Assembly (NCBI GenBank): GCA_964525675.1
Contig: CAZGJW010000030.1
Location: 1-26,534 of the forward strand
Length of the DNA stretch: 26,534 nt
Direction of reading: 5' to 3'
Source: CAYSRJ01 sp964525675
Lineage (GTDB): Bacteria; Spirochaetota; B62-G9; DRHN01
In this document: piece after piece, positions 1 to 8,235 of the stretch
How positions within the stretch are numbered: position 1 is the stretch's first letter
Layout of the letters: each line of letters begins with the position of its first letter
Position numbers and translations under genes: made by a program
Notes under the pieces: model-generated
What the model saw: the letters and a program-made list of their open reading frames with translations, nothing else
What the model was told of the DNA's origin: nothing
The model's database searches: none

Positions 1-316
1 TTTCCCTGTTCAGGTTGTACGTTTTATCACTGGTGCCGTGAAATATCTGGACGAACTTGACTCCATCCCTCCTCAGTTTCATGAACTTTTTGTAGTGAAA
101 ATCCTGGAGGATTAAAATCCGTATACCGTCTTTTTTCATCGCCTCTATAATTTCTGCAAGGGTCGGAAGGAAATGCACCCTGATTGAGGAAAAATCTCTC
201 TGTAGGATCCTGAACGAGGTTTCGGAGTCCGTGTACAGGCTGCCGTGCAGTTTATCGAGAAGGTCGGTTATGAAACCGATCTGATGTATAGAGCCGTTAA
301 TGTAAAACCCGTACAC
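1..316 (-). CDS. CDP-glycerol glycerophosphotransferase-like protein, N-terminal part (runs off the window)
   Basis: This is the first 105 residues of a TagB/TagF-like transferase; the rest lies beyond base 1. No ATG is available after the upstream in-frame stop (TGA at 338-340), so I chose GTG at 316-314, preceded by GGAG with suitable spacing. The start is supported by alignment with the paralogue at 4117-5148: from this GTG the motif FHGTSDK puts its histidine at residue 93, exactly as in that protein, and FYINGS aligns with its FIANSP. In TagF the corresponding HG motif carries a catalytic histidine in polyol-phosphate transfer from CDP-polyol. The catalytic C-terminal half is not visible. 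The gene is divergent from the operon that starts at 516, across a gap of about 200 bases. The family call is good; the substrate is unknown. Confidence 0.8.
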   Translation of the reverse strand, partial: MYGFYINGSIHQIGFITDLLDKLHGSLYTDSETSFRILQRDFSSIRVHFLPTLAEIIEAMKKDGIRILILQDFHYKKFMKLRRDGVKFVQIFHGTSDKTYNLNRE

Positions 317-420
317 CGGTTTTCTCCGATTGATGATTCAGTGCAAAGAAGTTATATTAAATCGAGCATCGAATGTTTTAGATTTCTTTAACAGAATATA
401 GTGTATGCCTTGTAAGAAAG

Positions 421-487
421 TCCAGAATTGACTGGAGGGATCCAATGGCGCCGCCAAGCGGCATTTTCCGGATGCAAAGCATCCGGA
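421..487 (+). promoter_or_regulatory. Three successive stem-loops in the leader of the glycosyltransferase operon
   Basis: Three inverted repeats follow one another: TCCAG/CTGGA at 421-436, GCCGC/GCGGC with a 3-base CAA loop at 450-462, and a perfect 9-bp TCCGGATGC/GCATCCGGA with an AAA loop at 467-487. The last ends 12 bases before the GGAGAGG ribosome site of the gene at 516. A TATAGT hexamer at 397-402 could be a -10 box that would place all three in the 5' leader, but no good -35 box is present. There is no T-run after the stems, so these are not plain terminators. A regulatory leader or a REP-like palindrome are both possible. Confidence 0.4.
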
Positions 488-515
488 TAACATATTGAAG
501 GAGAGGCATTCATTC

Positions 516-1319
516 ATGGCAGATAAATGGCCGCTTATCAGTGTATGCCTGCTGAGCTTCAACAGGCTCGAGTATTTGAAAAAGTGCCTCGATTCTTTCA
601 GGGCAAACTGCAGTTACCCGAATCTGCAGTACGTTGCGGTCGACAACGGTTCTGCACATGACGTTATCGATTTTCTCAAATCCCTTGATTATTTAGATAA
701 AATTGTTTTCAACAGTGAAAACATGGGAATGGGCCATGCGATGAACCAAGTGCGTGAAGCGGCCCAAGGGGAGTATTTCTTCAATCTGGAGAACGACTGG
801 TATTTTTTCTACCGGTCGGACTGGATGGAGAGGGGGGTGCTTCTCTTTGAAAAGGATAAAAGGGGCGAGTACGTGCGAAAGAAGCCGGAAACACTCCCCC
901 TTGGACTGGTGAAGTACAAGGTTGGTGCCGGGATCGGCAACTACACCAACAATCCTTCGCTCATGTCGAGGAGGGCGTATGAGGATGTGGGCAAATATCC
1001 GCAGTACACTACAGAGTATAAATACGTATCCGAGGATGTGCATCGGGTCGAGTCCCACTATATAAAAAAGTTCAGGCAGAAGTATGCATGTACGCTTTCT
1101 GAAACACCGTGCGCCGTTCATATCGGCGGCAACACGACGAATCCAAACTACGGTAACAGGGGCAGGCTGAAATACGATGAGCTCGATGAGAGGCTGCGAG
1201 GCAAATGGAAAGACGGGAAGTGGCATATTACCTATCACTATATGAAGCTCTGGAACAGAATGAAAATCAGAAAAACGCTGAAAAAAAACGAGGAGTTTGA
1301 ACGCCGGCGTGTGCGGTAA
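516..1319 (+). CDS. Family 2 glycosyltransferase
   Basis: The protein (267 residues) has a GT-A fold opening: PLISVCLLSFNRLEYLKKCL near the N-terminus, VDNGS in the nucleotide-binding strand, and LENDW in the place of the DxD metal motif. It should transfer a sugar from an NDP-sugar to a cytoplasmic acceptor. The C-terminal third is rich in Lys, Arg and Tyr, with no clear membrane segment. I chose ATG at 516 because GGAGAGG lies nine bases upstream. An in-frame TTG at 495 lies upstream of that ribosome site and has no good site of its own. It is the first gene of the plus-strand surface-polymer operon and is followed after 36 bases by another GT2 gene. Donor and acceptor cannot be told from sequence. 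Confidence 0.85.
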   Translation: MADKWPLISVCLLSFNRLEYLKKCLDSFRANCSYPNLQYVAVDNGSAHDVIDFLKSLDYLDKIVFNSENMGMGHAMNQVREAAQGEYFFNLENDWYFFYRSDWMERGVLLFEKDKRGEYVRKKPETLPLGLVKYKVGAGIGNYTNNPSLMSRRAYEDVGKYPQYTTEYKYVSEDVHRVESHYIKKFRQKYACTLSETPCAVHIGGNTTNPNYGNRGRLKYDELDERLRGKWKDGKWHITYHYMKLWNRMKIRKTLKKNEEFERRRVR

Positions 1320-1355
1320 TATGCGCATTTATGAAAAAATCGAGGATATTCTTCA

Positions 1356-2240
1356 TTGGAAACTACAATCAATGCCGTCGTCGTAACCTATAACAACAGG
1401 GATCTTCTCGACCGCTGTATCTCGACTGTTGCCGGATCGCTTGAGAGAACACCGTATGCAGGCAGGATTACCGTGGTCGACAATGCATCGGCTGACGGCA
1501 CGGCTGAGCTGATCGAAAGACGTTACCCCTCCGTGCGGCATATTACCAACAGGGAAAATCTCGGGCTTACAAAAGCACTGAATATCGGTATACAATCGGG
1601 AATCGACTGTGAATATACCCTGCTTCTGAACGATGACGTCGAACTGTTTCCGAATACGGTTTCGGAGATGGTAAGAACCCTGCATAACTTCCCGGAGGCG
1701 AAGGGTGTTCCGGCATGCCTTATCTATCCCGACGGCAGCTCCCAGAGGGTCAAGCTGAATATCATCGGAGTCCAGAAACGAATAAAACCGGGAATCAGAT
1801 ACATCAACTTCGCAGGCACGACTGCATGCATGTACTATACAGATGTTTTTAAAAGACTCGGCCTGTTCGATGAATTCTACTTCTTTTACAACGAGGACCT
1901 TGATTTTTCACTCCGCGCGAAGAGGGAGGGAATCCGTTTCGTTTTCAACCCCGAGATCAAGGTGATTCATTACCGAAAAAAGGGGAGAAAAAAAGCCGCC
2001 CGTGCTATTCGACCTTATTTCTATGCAACCGACTACTATTTTTACAGGAAGAATTACGGCATTCTTTTTTCGGCCGTGTACCTCGCTATGGCCTTCACCC
2101 ATATTGCAGTCAGCAGGCGGAAGTTTTCAAAGAATGGTGAAGAGGAAAAGCTGCAGATGCTTATCGAGGGAGAATCGAAACTGAAGGATACCATCAGGAA
2201 TTTCAAGAGACTGGCAAGTGGTACTACAGCTCGTTCATAA
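1356..2240 (+). CDS. Family 2 glycosyltransferase (rhamnosyltransferase-like)
   Basis: This 294-residue protein has a clearer GT2 pattern than its upstream neighbour: AVVVTYNNRDLLDRCI at the start, VVDNASADGT, NRENLGLTKALN, LLNDDVEL as the DxD-type metal site, and YNEDLDFSLRAKREG as the catalytic-base region. This layout is typical of rhamnosyl- and other sugar transferases of O-antigen and teichoic-acid clusters. The start is TTG at 1356, with GAGG ten bases upstream; an in-frame stop at 1332 excludes longer forms. A hydrophobic stretch near residues 235-250 may attach it to the membrane. The end overlaps the next gene by 23 bases, which suggests coupled translation. The sugar is not predictable. 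Confidence 0.88.
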   Translation: METTINAVVVTYNNRDLLDRCISTVAGSLERTPYAGRITVVDNASADGTAELIERRYPSVRHITNRENLGLTKALNIGIQSGIDCEYTLLLNDDVELFPNTVSEMVRTLHNFPEAKGVPACLIYPDGSSQRVKLNIIGVQKRIKPGIRYINFAGTTACMYYTDVFKRLGLFDEFYFFYNEDLDFSLRAKREGIRFVFNPEIKVIHYRKKGRKKAARAIRPYFYATDYYFYRKNYGILFSAVYLAMAFTHIAVSRRKFSKNGEEEKLQMLIEGESKLKDTIRNFKRLASGTTARS

Positions 2241-2766
2241 GATAAACGCTCTGAGGATTATAAAAAAGGCGCTGAAGCTGGATGAGAAAAATATTCCCTC
2301 CCTCGTACGCAGGATCGAGGGTTTCTTTTCAGAACGGGGGGGCTGCGTCATTTCTGTGACGGGCGCGCCGGGATGCGGAAAATCGACTCTGGCGCGCCGG
2401 GCAAAAGAAGAAGGGCTTTTTTCCATACCTGCAGAAAAATTATTTATTATAGATGATCTTCGGGGACCGGAAGGAGAGCGTTACTCCAGGAGACAGCTGA
2501 AAACTGTTATACGGCAGGCAGGCGATAAAGTTGTTCTACTCTTCGACTACAGAGCCGCGGTGTATCTGAAGAATGCAGATATCTGTATCATCCTCGGTCT
2601 CGAAGAGGAACAGCGCCTGAAAAACCTGAAAGTGAGGTCTCACAGGGGATACAGAAGATACAGGGGTAGATTCTACAGCATTTCTCCTATCCCCCTGCGC
2701 TGGAACCCGCAGAATGTGTACGTGTGTAGAAACCCCGGCATAGTAACGGGAGCATCGAAAAGATGA
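2218..2766 (+). CDS. Small P-loop NTPase or kinase-like protein of unknown substrate
   Basis: The 182-residue protein has a Walker A motif, GAPGCGKST, at residues 49-57 after a VISV strand. A plausible Walker B or base region follows (LFIIDDLRG), then VVLLFDYRA and ADICIILGL strands and a basic segment (RSHRGYRRYRGR). Size and layout suit a small-molecule kinase or nucleotide-dependent regulator, but I recognise no specific family. The start is GTG at 2218, inside the end of the upstream gene, and the stop overlaps the next start as ATGA. Its place between glycosyltransferases and a deacetylase-like gene suggests that it phosphorylates a sugar or polyol precursor or regulates the pathway; that is inference only. 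Confidence 0.75.
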   Translation: MVLQLVHKINALRIIKKALKLDEKNIPSLVRRIEGFFSERGGCVISVTGAPGCGKSTLARRAKEEGLFSIPAEKLFIIDDLRGPEGERYSRRQLKTVIRQAGDKVVLLFDYRAAVYLKNADICIILGLEEEQRLKNLKVRSHRGYRRYRGRFYSISPIPLRWNPQNVYVCRNPGIVTGASKR

Positions 2767-3461
2767 AGGTTTGCATAGATATCGACGACTATCACAGCTT
2801 TCCCCGCTATGACTGCAGCGATGTTCTCCATGAGCTTATATCAAGATTCCCGGAGATCAAGTTTACCCTTTTTTTTACCCCGTACATGAAAAAGATACCT
2901 CTTACCGATTATCCGCAGGCGCTCGACGCAATACGCCGAATGATTGAAAGCGGCCATGTGGAAGTGTTTCCGCACGGATTGACTCACACCAAAATCATAA
3001 ACGGCGAATTCGGAGGGCTGCCCAGGGTCAGTGCTAGGCGCAGGATCAAAAAATCTTTTTCCCTCTTTACAAAGGTCGATATTCCTGCAGGCAGAGGATT
3101 CAAGTTTCCCTGGGATCTGTATAACATGGCGGCCCTTGCGGTGCTCGAGGAAATGGCGTGTACACTGTTCTCCCACAAAACAGCAGCCGGTTACAGAGGA
3201 CGAAAAGTGTTATGGAGGGACGGACAGAACGTGAAAAAAAGGTATATTCAGACCGCTGACTACGATTACGGCAGACCGTCAAAACCCGGTGATGACGATA
3301 TCGTCTACTATCACGCGCACGCGCAGAATATGCGGCATAACGGAATACGCGAATCCTGTGATAATCTCACGGTAGAGCTCGGGGAGCTCGGTGCGCCGGG
3401 TGATGTGGAGTTTATCTTCTGCTCACAACTTGTCAGAGAGGCAGGGTCGGGGGCTTCATGA
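2763..3461 (+). CDS. Polysaccharide deacetylase-like (NodB-fold) protein
   Basis: The 232-residue protein carries the hallmarks of carbohydrate esterase family 4. IDIDDYH at residues 5-11 supplies the catalytic base and metal aspartates (D6, D8, D9), and HGLTH at 71-75 is the HxxxH metal site. A motif-3-like RGFKFPW lies at 111-117, and YYHAHAQ near the C-terminus resembles the last His motif. These enzymes remove acetyl groups from N-acetyl sugars. No signal peptide is present, unlike secreted peptidoglycan deacetylases, so it probably acts in the cytoplasm on a precursor or a lipid-linked intermediate. It overlaps both neighbours by 4 bases (ATGA), so it is firmly part of the operon. Substrate unknown. 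Confidence 0.78.
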   Translation: MKVCIDIDDYHSFPRYDCSDVLHELISRFPEIKFTLFFTPYMKKIPLTDYPQALDAIRRMIESGHVEVFPHGLTHTKIINGEFGGLPRVSARRRIKKSFSLFTKVDIPAGRGFKFPWDLYNMAALAVLEEMACTLFSHKTAAGYRGRKVLWRDGQNVKKRYIQTADYDYGRPSKPGDDDIVYYHAHAQNMRHNGIRESCDNLTVELGELGAPGDVEFIFCSQLVREAGSGAS

Positions 3462-4120
3462 CAGAGGATTTCATCGTAATGGAAGAGAAGGGAAAAAAGA
3501 AACAGATGAGGAAAATCAGGCGAAAGGTGCGGCACCTGAAGTGGTTTCCCTCCTACCAGGAATTTTCCGAAATAGGTATAAAGGGAAGGAGAAACGAAAA
3601 AGAACGGTACCGCTACCTTGACTTTACGCTGTGCAGGGATAAAATTGTTGCCGATTACGGGTGCAACCTCGGCCAGACTTCCGTAAAGGCGGCAAAGGCC
3701 GGGGCACGGCGCGTGATCGGCATGGACTGCCAGGCGGACACCCTGGAGGTTGCGAAAGCGATCAAAGATGTGCTCGAGATTACCAATCTCGAATTTCACG
3801 TCATCGATTTCAATGCACACGGGTTCACCCGTAATGCCCTTGAAATATTCGGAGGTGACATCCCCGATATATCCTTTTTTCTTTCCGTGTACCGGACCAA
3901 GGAGCTCAGAGACAGGGACGCTCTGTTCAGATTTATCATCGAGAATACGCGTGAAATTGTCTTTTTTGAGGGACATTCGGACAGGAAAATAGATACTGTC
4001 GGGTATTATGAGGATGCGTTCAGGCGTTTCGGCGTTGAATACCGGTTTTTAGGGTTCAGTCAGGGCGATACCCGTCCCCTTTTTACTGTAAAACCGCAAA
4101 GCCGGAGGACAGCCAGGTGA
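3458..4120 (+). CDS. SAM-dependent methyltransferase (Rossmann type)
   Basis: The 220-residue protein has a class I methyltransferase core. Motif I, DYGCNLG, is at residues 66-72, VIGMD at 86-90 is the acidic end of strand 2 that binds the ribose of SAM, and IEFH/VIDF-like strands follow. A basic N-terminal extension (about residues 11-30, KGKKKQMRKIRRKVR) precedes the core. The ATG at 3458 overlaps the previous stop, and the gene ends in a GTGA overlap with the next. In this context it probably methylates a sugar or polyol of the polymer or caps its end, as known for several O-antigen methyltransferases. The substrate is inferred from the neighbours only. Confidence 0.82.
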   Translation: MTEDFIVMEEKGKKKQMRKIRRKVRHLKWFPSYQEFSEIGIKGRRNEKERYRYLDFTLCRDKIVADYGCNLGQTSVKAAKAGARRVIGMDCQADTLEVAKAIKDVLEITNLEFHVIDFNAHGFTRNALEIFGGDIPDISFFLSVYRTKELRDRDALFRFIIENTREIVFFEGHSDRKIDTVGYYEDAFRRFGVEYRFLGFSQGDTRPLFTVKPQSRRTAR

Positions 4121-5148
4121 GGCCGGCATACTTTATTGCAAATTCTCCGCACTATCTGCCCACCGTGCTTCCGCTCATCACGGAAACAGGGGGTACGCTC
4201 ATTTCCTTCAACAGGCGGACGGGGCGCTTTCTTCCGAAGGAGACGGGCAGGAGTTTCACCATCAGGTTTTTCCAGAACTACAGAAGCCTGCTGAGGCATT
4301 TTAAAGAGCTTTCTGTCGATGTGGTGGTTCATCCGAGTTTTTCTATACAGTACTTTAAAGGCCGGACTGGTGTCCGCCATGTGCAGGTTTTTCACGGCAC
4401 AAGCGACAAACCCTTTAATTTTCATTCCAGTCTCGCCAGATACGATCTTATTACGGTACCGGGCCCCAAGATGAAGGAGGACATAATCAAAAAAGACCTC
4501 GCGCCGGCTGAACGGATTTCAGTTGTCGGGTACCCGAAGATCGACGCATTTCTGCACTCGGATTTTAATCTGGATGTTTTCAGAAAGGAGATCGGGCTTG
4601 ATTTCCGAAAGAAAACGATCCTGTACTCCCCGACATGGGATGATCCTGACCGCTATTCGAGCTTTGCACGGTTTGTCGTTCCCGTGCTGCGTGGGTGTTC
4701 CGGGTATAATGTAATTATAAAAACCCACCCGAATACCCTGCGGTACAGGCCGTGGCACATTGCAAGGGCATATATTGCGAAGGGGGAAAATAGTTTTATC
4801 TTTCTAAAAACCCGTAGTATATTACCGTTCATGGCGGTTTCCGACATACTTCTCACGGATATTTCGTCGGTATCCCATGAATATCTCCCGTTTAACCGGC
4901 CGATGGTTTTTCTCAATCCCCTGCCGGGACATGAAATCCCTGAAGAGCATACGTGGATATGGCGTTGCGGAGATGTGGTTTCAGAGGTGAAAGACCTGCG
5001 GCGAGTCTTACGGGAAAACATCGACAATCCCGATAGGTATCGAAAAGAGAGGGAAACCGCACGAAAGCGTGTGTTTCTCGATTTTGACGGGAGGTCCGCC
5101 CTTCGTTTCAAGAATGCGCTGAAAGGGATGATAGAGAGGACTCGTTGA
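4117..5148 (+). CDS. CDP-glycerol glycerophosphotransferase family protein (TagB/TagF-like)
   Basis: The 343-residue protein matches the C-terminal catalytic module of TagB/TagF-type enzymes, which move a polyol-phosphate from a CDP-polyol onto a membrane-bound acceptor. Visible motifs are VFHGTSDK at 91-98 (His93), TILYSPTW at 167-174, IIKTHPN at 200-206 (His204), and LLTDISSVSHEYLPFNRPMV at about 245-264. The two histidine motifs correspond to the catalytic pair known in TagF. The start is GTG at 4117 in a GTGA overlap with the methyltransferase stop. It belongs with the transferases at 1-316 and 11887-12945 by its FHGTSDK and HPN motifs, and differs from the pair at 6915-9330. The exact polyol (glycerol, ribitol, inositol or other) cannot be read. 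Confidence 0.88.
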   Translation: MRPAYFIANSPHYLPTVLPLITETGGTLISFNRRTGRFLPKETGRSFTIRFFQNYRSLLRHFKELSVDVVVHPSFSIQYFKGRTGVRHVQVFHGTSDKPFNFHSSLARYDLITVPGPKMKEDIIKKDLAPAERISVVGYPKIDAFLHSDFNLDVFRKEIGLDFRKKTILYSPTWDDPDRYSSFARFVVPVLRGCSGYNVIIKTHPNTLRYRPWHIARAYIAKGENSFIFLKTRSILPFMAVSDILLTDISSVSHEYLPFNRPMVFLNPLPGHEIPEEHTWIWRCGDVVSEVKDLRRVLRENIDNPDRYRKERETARKRVFLDFDGRSALRFKNALKGMIERTR

Positions 5149-6881
5149 AAAAAAGTCTTTTTAGTGATGAGCTCAAATATACCGTATCCTATTTGAAACC
5201 GTACTACCTCGGCCTGTTCGGTATCTTCATCCTCGTGTTCGGACAGAACTACTCTATGGCGATGCTTCCGAGGGTAAGCACCAATTTTCTGTTCGAGCTC
5301 ATCACCCCGGAAAAGATACATCTTCTTCTCAAGTACTTCTACATCGCGGTCGGTCTCATTTTCGGCCGCGCTCTTTTCAACTTTCTGCAGCGCTACTCGA
5401 TGAGGCTTATAACCGTAACCATTACGAAAAAAATCAGAGATAACTTTTTTCAGCACCTTCTTGCCCTCGATATCGATTTTTTTACAAAGAACAAAACAGG
5501 CAATCTCATTACAATCGGTGTCAACGATATTGAGAATATCAGGATCGATTTCTATCAGGGTATTCTCAATTTTTTCAGCAACATCATGATGACGATTATC
5601 ATCCTGGTAAAATTATTCCTGCTTAACTGGACACTGACACTCATCAGCCTCGCCATGCTGCCGATTCTCTACCTGGTCGTGCGGATCATCGGCAACAAGA
5701 TGCGCATCATAAGCAGAAATCTCCGAAAGAGCCTCTCCAATGTTTCTATCAACCTGCACGAGACCCTGACAGGCATGGAGGTGGTGAAATCCTTTGCAAA
5801 GGAGAAGGAGGAGCTCGCATCGTTCAAGGACAATACGAAGAACTATAAAAAAACCTTCCTCCGTCTCGTCAGGCTCGAGATGATATTCAGCCCACTCAAC
5901 GATGTCATCATATACATGTATGGTATACTGCTTGTGGGCATCGGGGCGATATTCATCATACGCGGTATTTGGGATGTAAAGCACCTGACCGAATACCTCA
6001 TGCTGCTCGGCATACTCTCCGGCCCTGTTATCAAGATACCCAAATTTATTTCAAATTATAAGATCGTTACTGCCTCGATCGAGAGGGTATTCAATATCAT
6101 TAATACAAAGCCGAGGATAAAGGAGACTGAAAATCCGGTTGAAAAGAAGATCGAGGGCAGCCTTGTCTTTAACAATGTGGTGTTCAGCTACGACGGAGAA
6201 ACCGATGTGCTGAACGGCATCAGTTTTGAAGTGAAGAAGGGTGATATTATTGCACTGGTCGGGCCTTCAGGGGCCGGTAAATCGACGATCGCGAATCTCA
6301 TACCAAGATTCTACGACGCCAGTTCAGGCGCGGTGCTGGTGGACGGTATAAACGTGAAGGAGTACCGTCTGGCTTCGCTTCGGTCGCAGATAGGCATTGT
6401 TTCACAGAACGTAATTCTCTTCAACACCACAATTGCGGAAAACATCAGGTATTCAAAGAGAGATGCCACAGAAGATGAGATTGTCGAGGCAGCGCGCCAG
6501 GCGTACGCCTATGATTTCATTATGGAGCTTCCTAAACAATTCGAAACGAATGTCGGTGAAAAGGGAATACGCCTGTCGGGTGGGCAGAAGCAGAGAATAT
6601 CGATCGCACGTACCATACTCATGAACCCTCAGATTCTCATCCTCGATGAAGCGACATCCTCTCTTGATTCGGAATCAGAGCACTTTATTCAGCTTGCTAT
6701 AAATAATCTGATGAAAGGAAGAACCTCCGTTATCATCGCACACAGGCTTTCAACGATAAAGCATGCGACAAAGATACTTGTTATTGAAAAGGGAAGAATC
6801 GTCGACACGGGGAATCACGACGAGCTGATAAAACGATGCGAGCTGTACCAGCGAATCTACAATCTGCAATACTTCAGATGA
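5145..6881 (+). CDS. ABC exporter, fused membrane and ATPase domains (MsbA/PglK-like)
   Basis: The 578-residue half-transporter has an N-terminal six-helix exporter domain (about residues 1-310) and a C-terminal ATPase. Walker A GPSGAGKST is at 373-381, signature LSGGQ at 477-481, Walker B ILILDEATS with D501/E502, and the switch histidine of IAHRLST at 533. Homodimers of this class flip lipid-linked molecules such as lipid A or lipid-linked oligosaccharide across the inner membrane. The start is TTG at 5145, overlapping the previous stop as TTGA with GAGAGGA just upstream. It is the only transporter in the locus, so it is the likely flippase or exporter of the finished polymer or its lipid-linked unit. 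The cargo is inferred. Confidence 0.93.
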   Translation: MKKSLFSDELKYTVSYLKPYYLGLFGIFILVFGQNYSMAMLPRVSTNFLFELITPEKIHLLLKYFYIAVGLIFGRALFNFLQRYSMRLITVTITKKIRDNFFQHLLALDIDFFTKNKTGNLITIGVNDIENIRIDFYQGILNFFSNIMMTIIILVKLFLLNWTLTLISLAMLPILYLVVRIIGNKMRIISRNLRKSLSNVSINLHETLTGMEVVKSFAKEKEELASFKDNTKNYKKTFLRLVRLEMIFSPLNDVIIYMYGILLVGIGAIFIIRGIWDVKHLTEYLMLLGILSGPVIKIPKFISNYKIVTASIERVFNIINTKPRIKETENPVEKKIEGSLVFNNVVFSYDGETDVLNGISFEVKKGDIIALVGPSGAGKSTIANLIPRFYDASSGAVLVDGINVKEYRLASLRSQIGIVSQNVILFNTTIAENIRYSKRDATEDEIVEAARQAYAYDFIMELPKQFETNVGEKGIRLSGGQKQRISIARTILMNPQILILDEATSSLDSESEHFIQLAINNLMKGRTSVIIAHRLSTIKHATKILVIEKGRIVDTGNHDELIKRCELYQRIYNLQYFR

Positions 6882-6914
6882 CTGCGGCCCGGGTAAGGCG
6901 CATCCATATAGACC

Positions 6915-8066
6915 ATGCACCGAAACAACAAGCTGCACGTACTGACGGGGATGGTAATGAGAGGGCTGTACTATTTTACAAAAAAGGTCGTGCATTTCTC
7001 ACAGTCGAAAAGCATTTTTGAAAAACTGTTCGGAAAAGTAATTATTACATGGGAATTTCCCGGCACGATCCTCTACTTCCTCTTCCGATATGGGCCATTC
7101 AGGGAAAAGGTAATGGAAAGGAGTCTGAGGAGGCTCGACAGAGCGGTCAGGGGACTTATTCTCTGCCACAGTGCAGACGACTCTGTTCCGGAAGGAAAGA
7201 ATTATGAGCGGGTATTCGTGTATCACGGCACGAGCGACAAGGTGTTTCAATATCCAGACGGCAAGCTCGATGCGGGCCTTTTTGAGCACTACTTTTTGAG
7301 CGGCCCGAAAGACCTGTACAAGTTACAAAACCTCACACATAACAATAAAGAACTCAAGTCCCGTGTTGTAAAGATAGGCATGTTCAGATCTGACCCGATA
7401 TTCAACCGGAGCTACGACAGGGAAAAGATACTGAAGAAGTACGGCATACATCCGGATGGGAGGAAAATAATTCTCTATGCGCCGACCTGGAAGTGGGGCG
7501 GGGGCACTCTCGGGGCCTGCTTTGAAAAGTTTGCAGCTGCCATCCCGGAAAAATACGTGCTGATAGTTCGTCCGCACTATAATGACAGGAAAAACAGGCG
7601 GTTGTGCCTCAGGTGGCAGAAAAGTCATCGGCGAAAGGATCTGTATATATTTCACAAACAGCATCAGGAAATAATGGATTTTATCTGTATCTCAGACCTG
7701 ATGATAGGCGACAACTCCGCGGTCAATTATGAGTTTGTGCTGACAAAAAGGCCCATGGTCTTCGTGAAATCGGAGGACAAAGACGTATTCACACCACCCG
7801 ACAGGTTCAATGTCAAGCTCTGCGGGCCTGTATACAACCCCGAAACGGACGATATCATGGAAAAGATCGACGAGGCATTCAGCAACCCGGTTTATGTTGC
7901 AAAGATGGATGAGCTTGTTGAAAACGGCTTTTATCACAACGACGGGCACGCGGTTGACAGGGCCTGCAGTTTCATCGTGGACAGGCTTTCGGAGGTGGGT
8001 GTTATCGACAGGGAGATGGTGCTCAGGAAGTACGGCAGCAGGTTCACCTATATAAACAACTACTGA
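6915..8066 (+). CDS. CDP-glycerol glycerophosphotransferase family protein, tandem copy 1
   Basis: This is a TagB/TagF-like transferase of 383 residues from ATG 6915. Motifs are VYHGTSDK at 102-109 (His104), IILYAPTWKWGGGT, VRPHYNDR at 218-225 (His221) and IGDNSAVNYEF at about 264-274. It is a clear paralogue of the next gene and differs from the other transferases in having RPHxNDR instead of K(T/L)HPN and GDNSAVNY instead of TDISSVSH. No good ribosome site precedes ATG 6915. ATG 6951 or 6957 (after GGGG) would give an N-terminus that matches the next gene, so the start is uncertain by about 40 bases. It should transfer a polyol-phosphate at the inner face of the membrane; the substrate is unknown. 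Confidence 0.85.
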   Translation: MHRNNKLHVLTGMVMRGLYYFTKKVVHFSQSKSIFEKLFGKVIITWEFPGTILYFLFRYGPFREKVMERSLRRLDRAVRGLILCHSADDSVPEGKNYERVFVYHGTSDKVFQYPDGKLDAGLFEHYFLSGPKDLYKLQNLTHNNKELKSRVVKIGMFRSDPIFNRSYDREKILKKYGIHPDGRKIILYAPTWKWGGGTLGACFEKFAAAIPEKYVLIVRPHYNDRKNRRLCLRWQKSHRRKDLYIFHKQHQEIMDFICISDLMIGDNSAVNYEFVLTKRPMVFVKSEDKDVFTPPDRFNVKLCGPVYNPETDDIMEKIDEAFSNPVYVAKMDELVENGFYHNDGHAVDRACSFIVDRLSEVGVIDREMVLRKYGSRFTYINNY

Positions 8067-8235
8067 ACCGGCCTCACCTGTGTAAAAGGTGTTATTGCCT
8101 GTCTTCCCTCTCTCCGGAAAAGTCGATGGGTGAAAAGAGGAATAGGGTGCGTTCTCTTCATTGTTGGCGCGCCCAGTAGACGAAATAGTTTGCTTTTCTG
8201 CTGAGTATTTATTCGAAAGTGGGGTTAGGGTTTAC

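Noticed and set aside
4653..5456. Long open frame on the minus strand opposite the transferase and exporter genes
   Set aside because: It lies opposite two well-supported genes, has no family motif and crosses their junction; it is a by-product of codon use. The same holds for the long antisense frames at 693-1328, 3311-3976 and 25290-25949.
8076..8092. CACCT/AGGTG stem after the first tandem transferase as a terminator
   Set aside because: Short stem with no T-run; the downstream gene has the same direction and no own promoter is clear.
8161..8235. N-terminal extension of the second tandem transferase from TTG 8161
   Set aside because: No ribosome site is near TTG 8161, and alignment with copy 1 supports ATG 8236.
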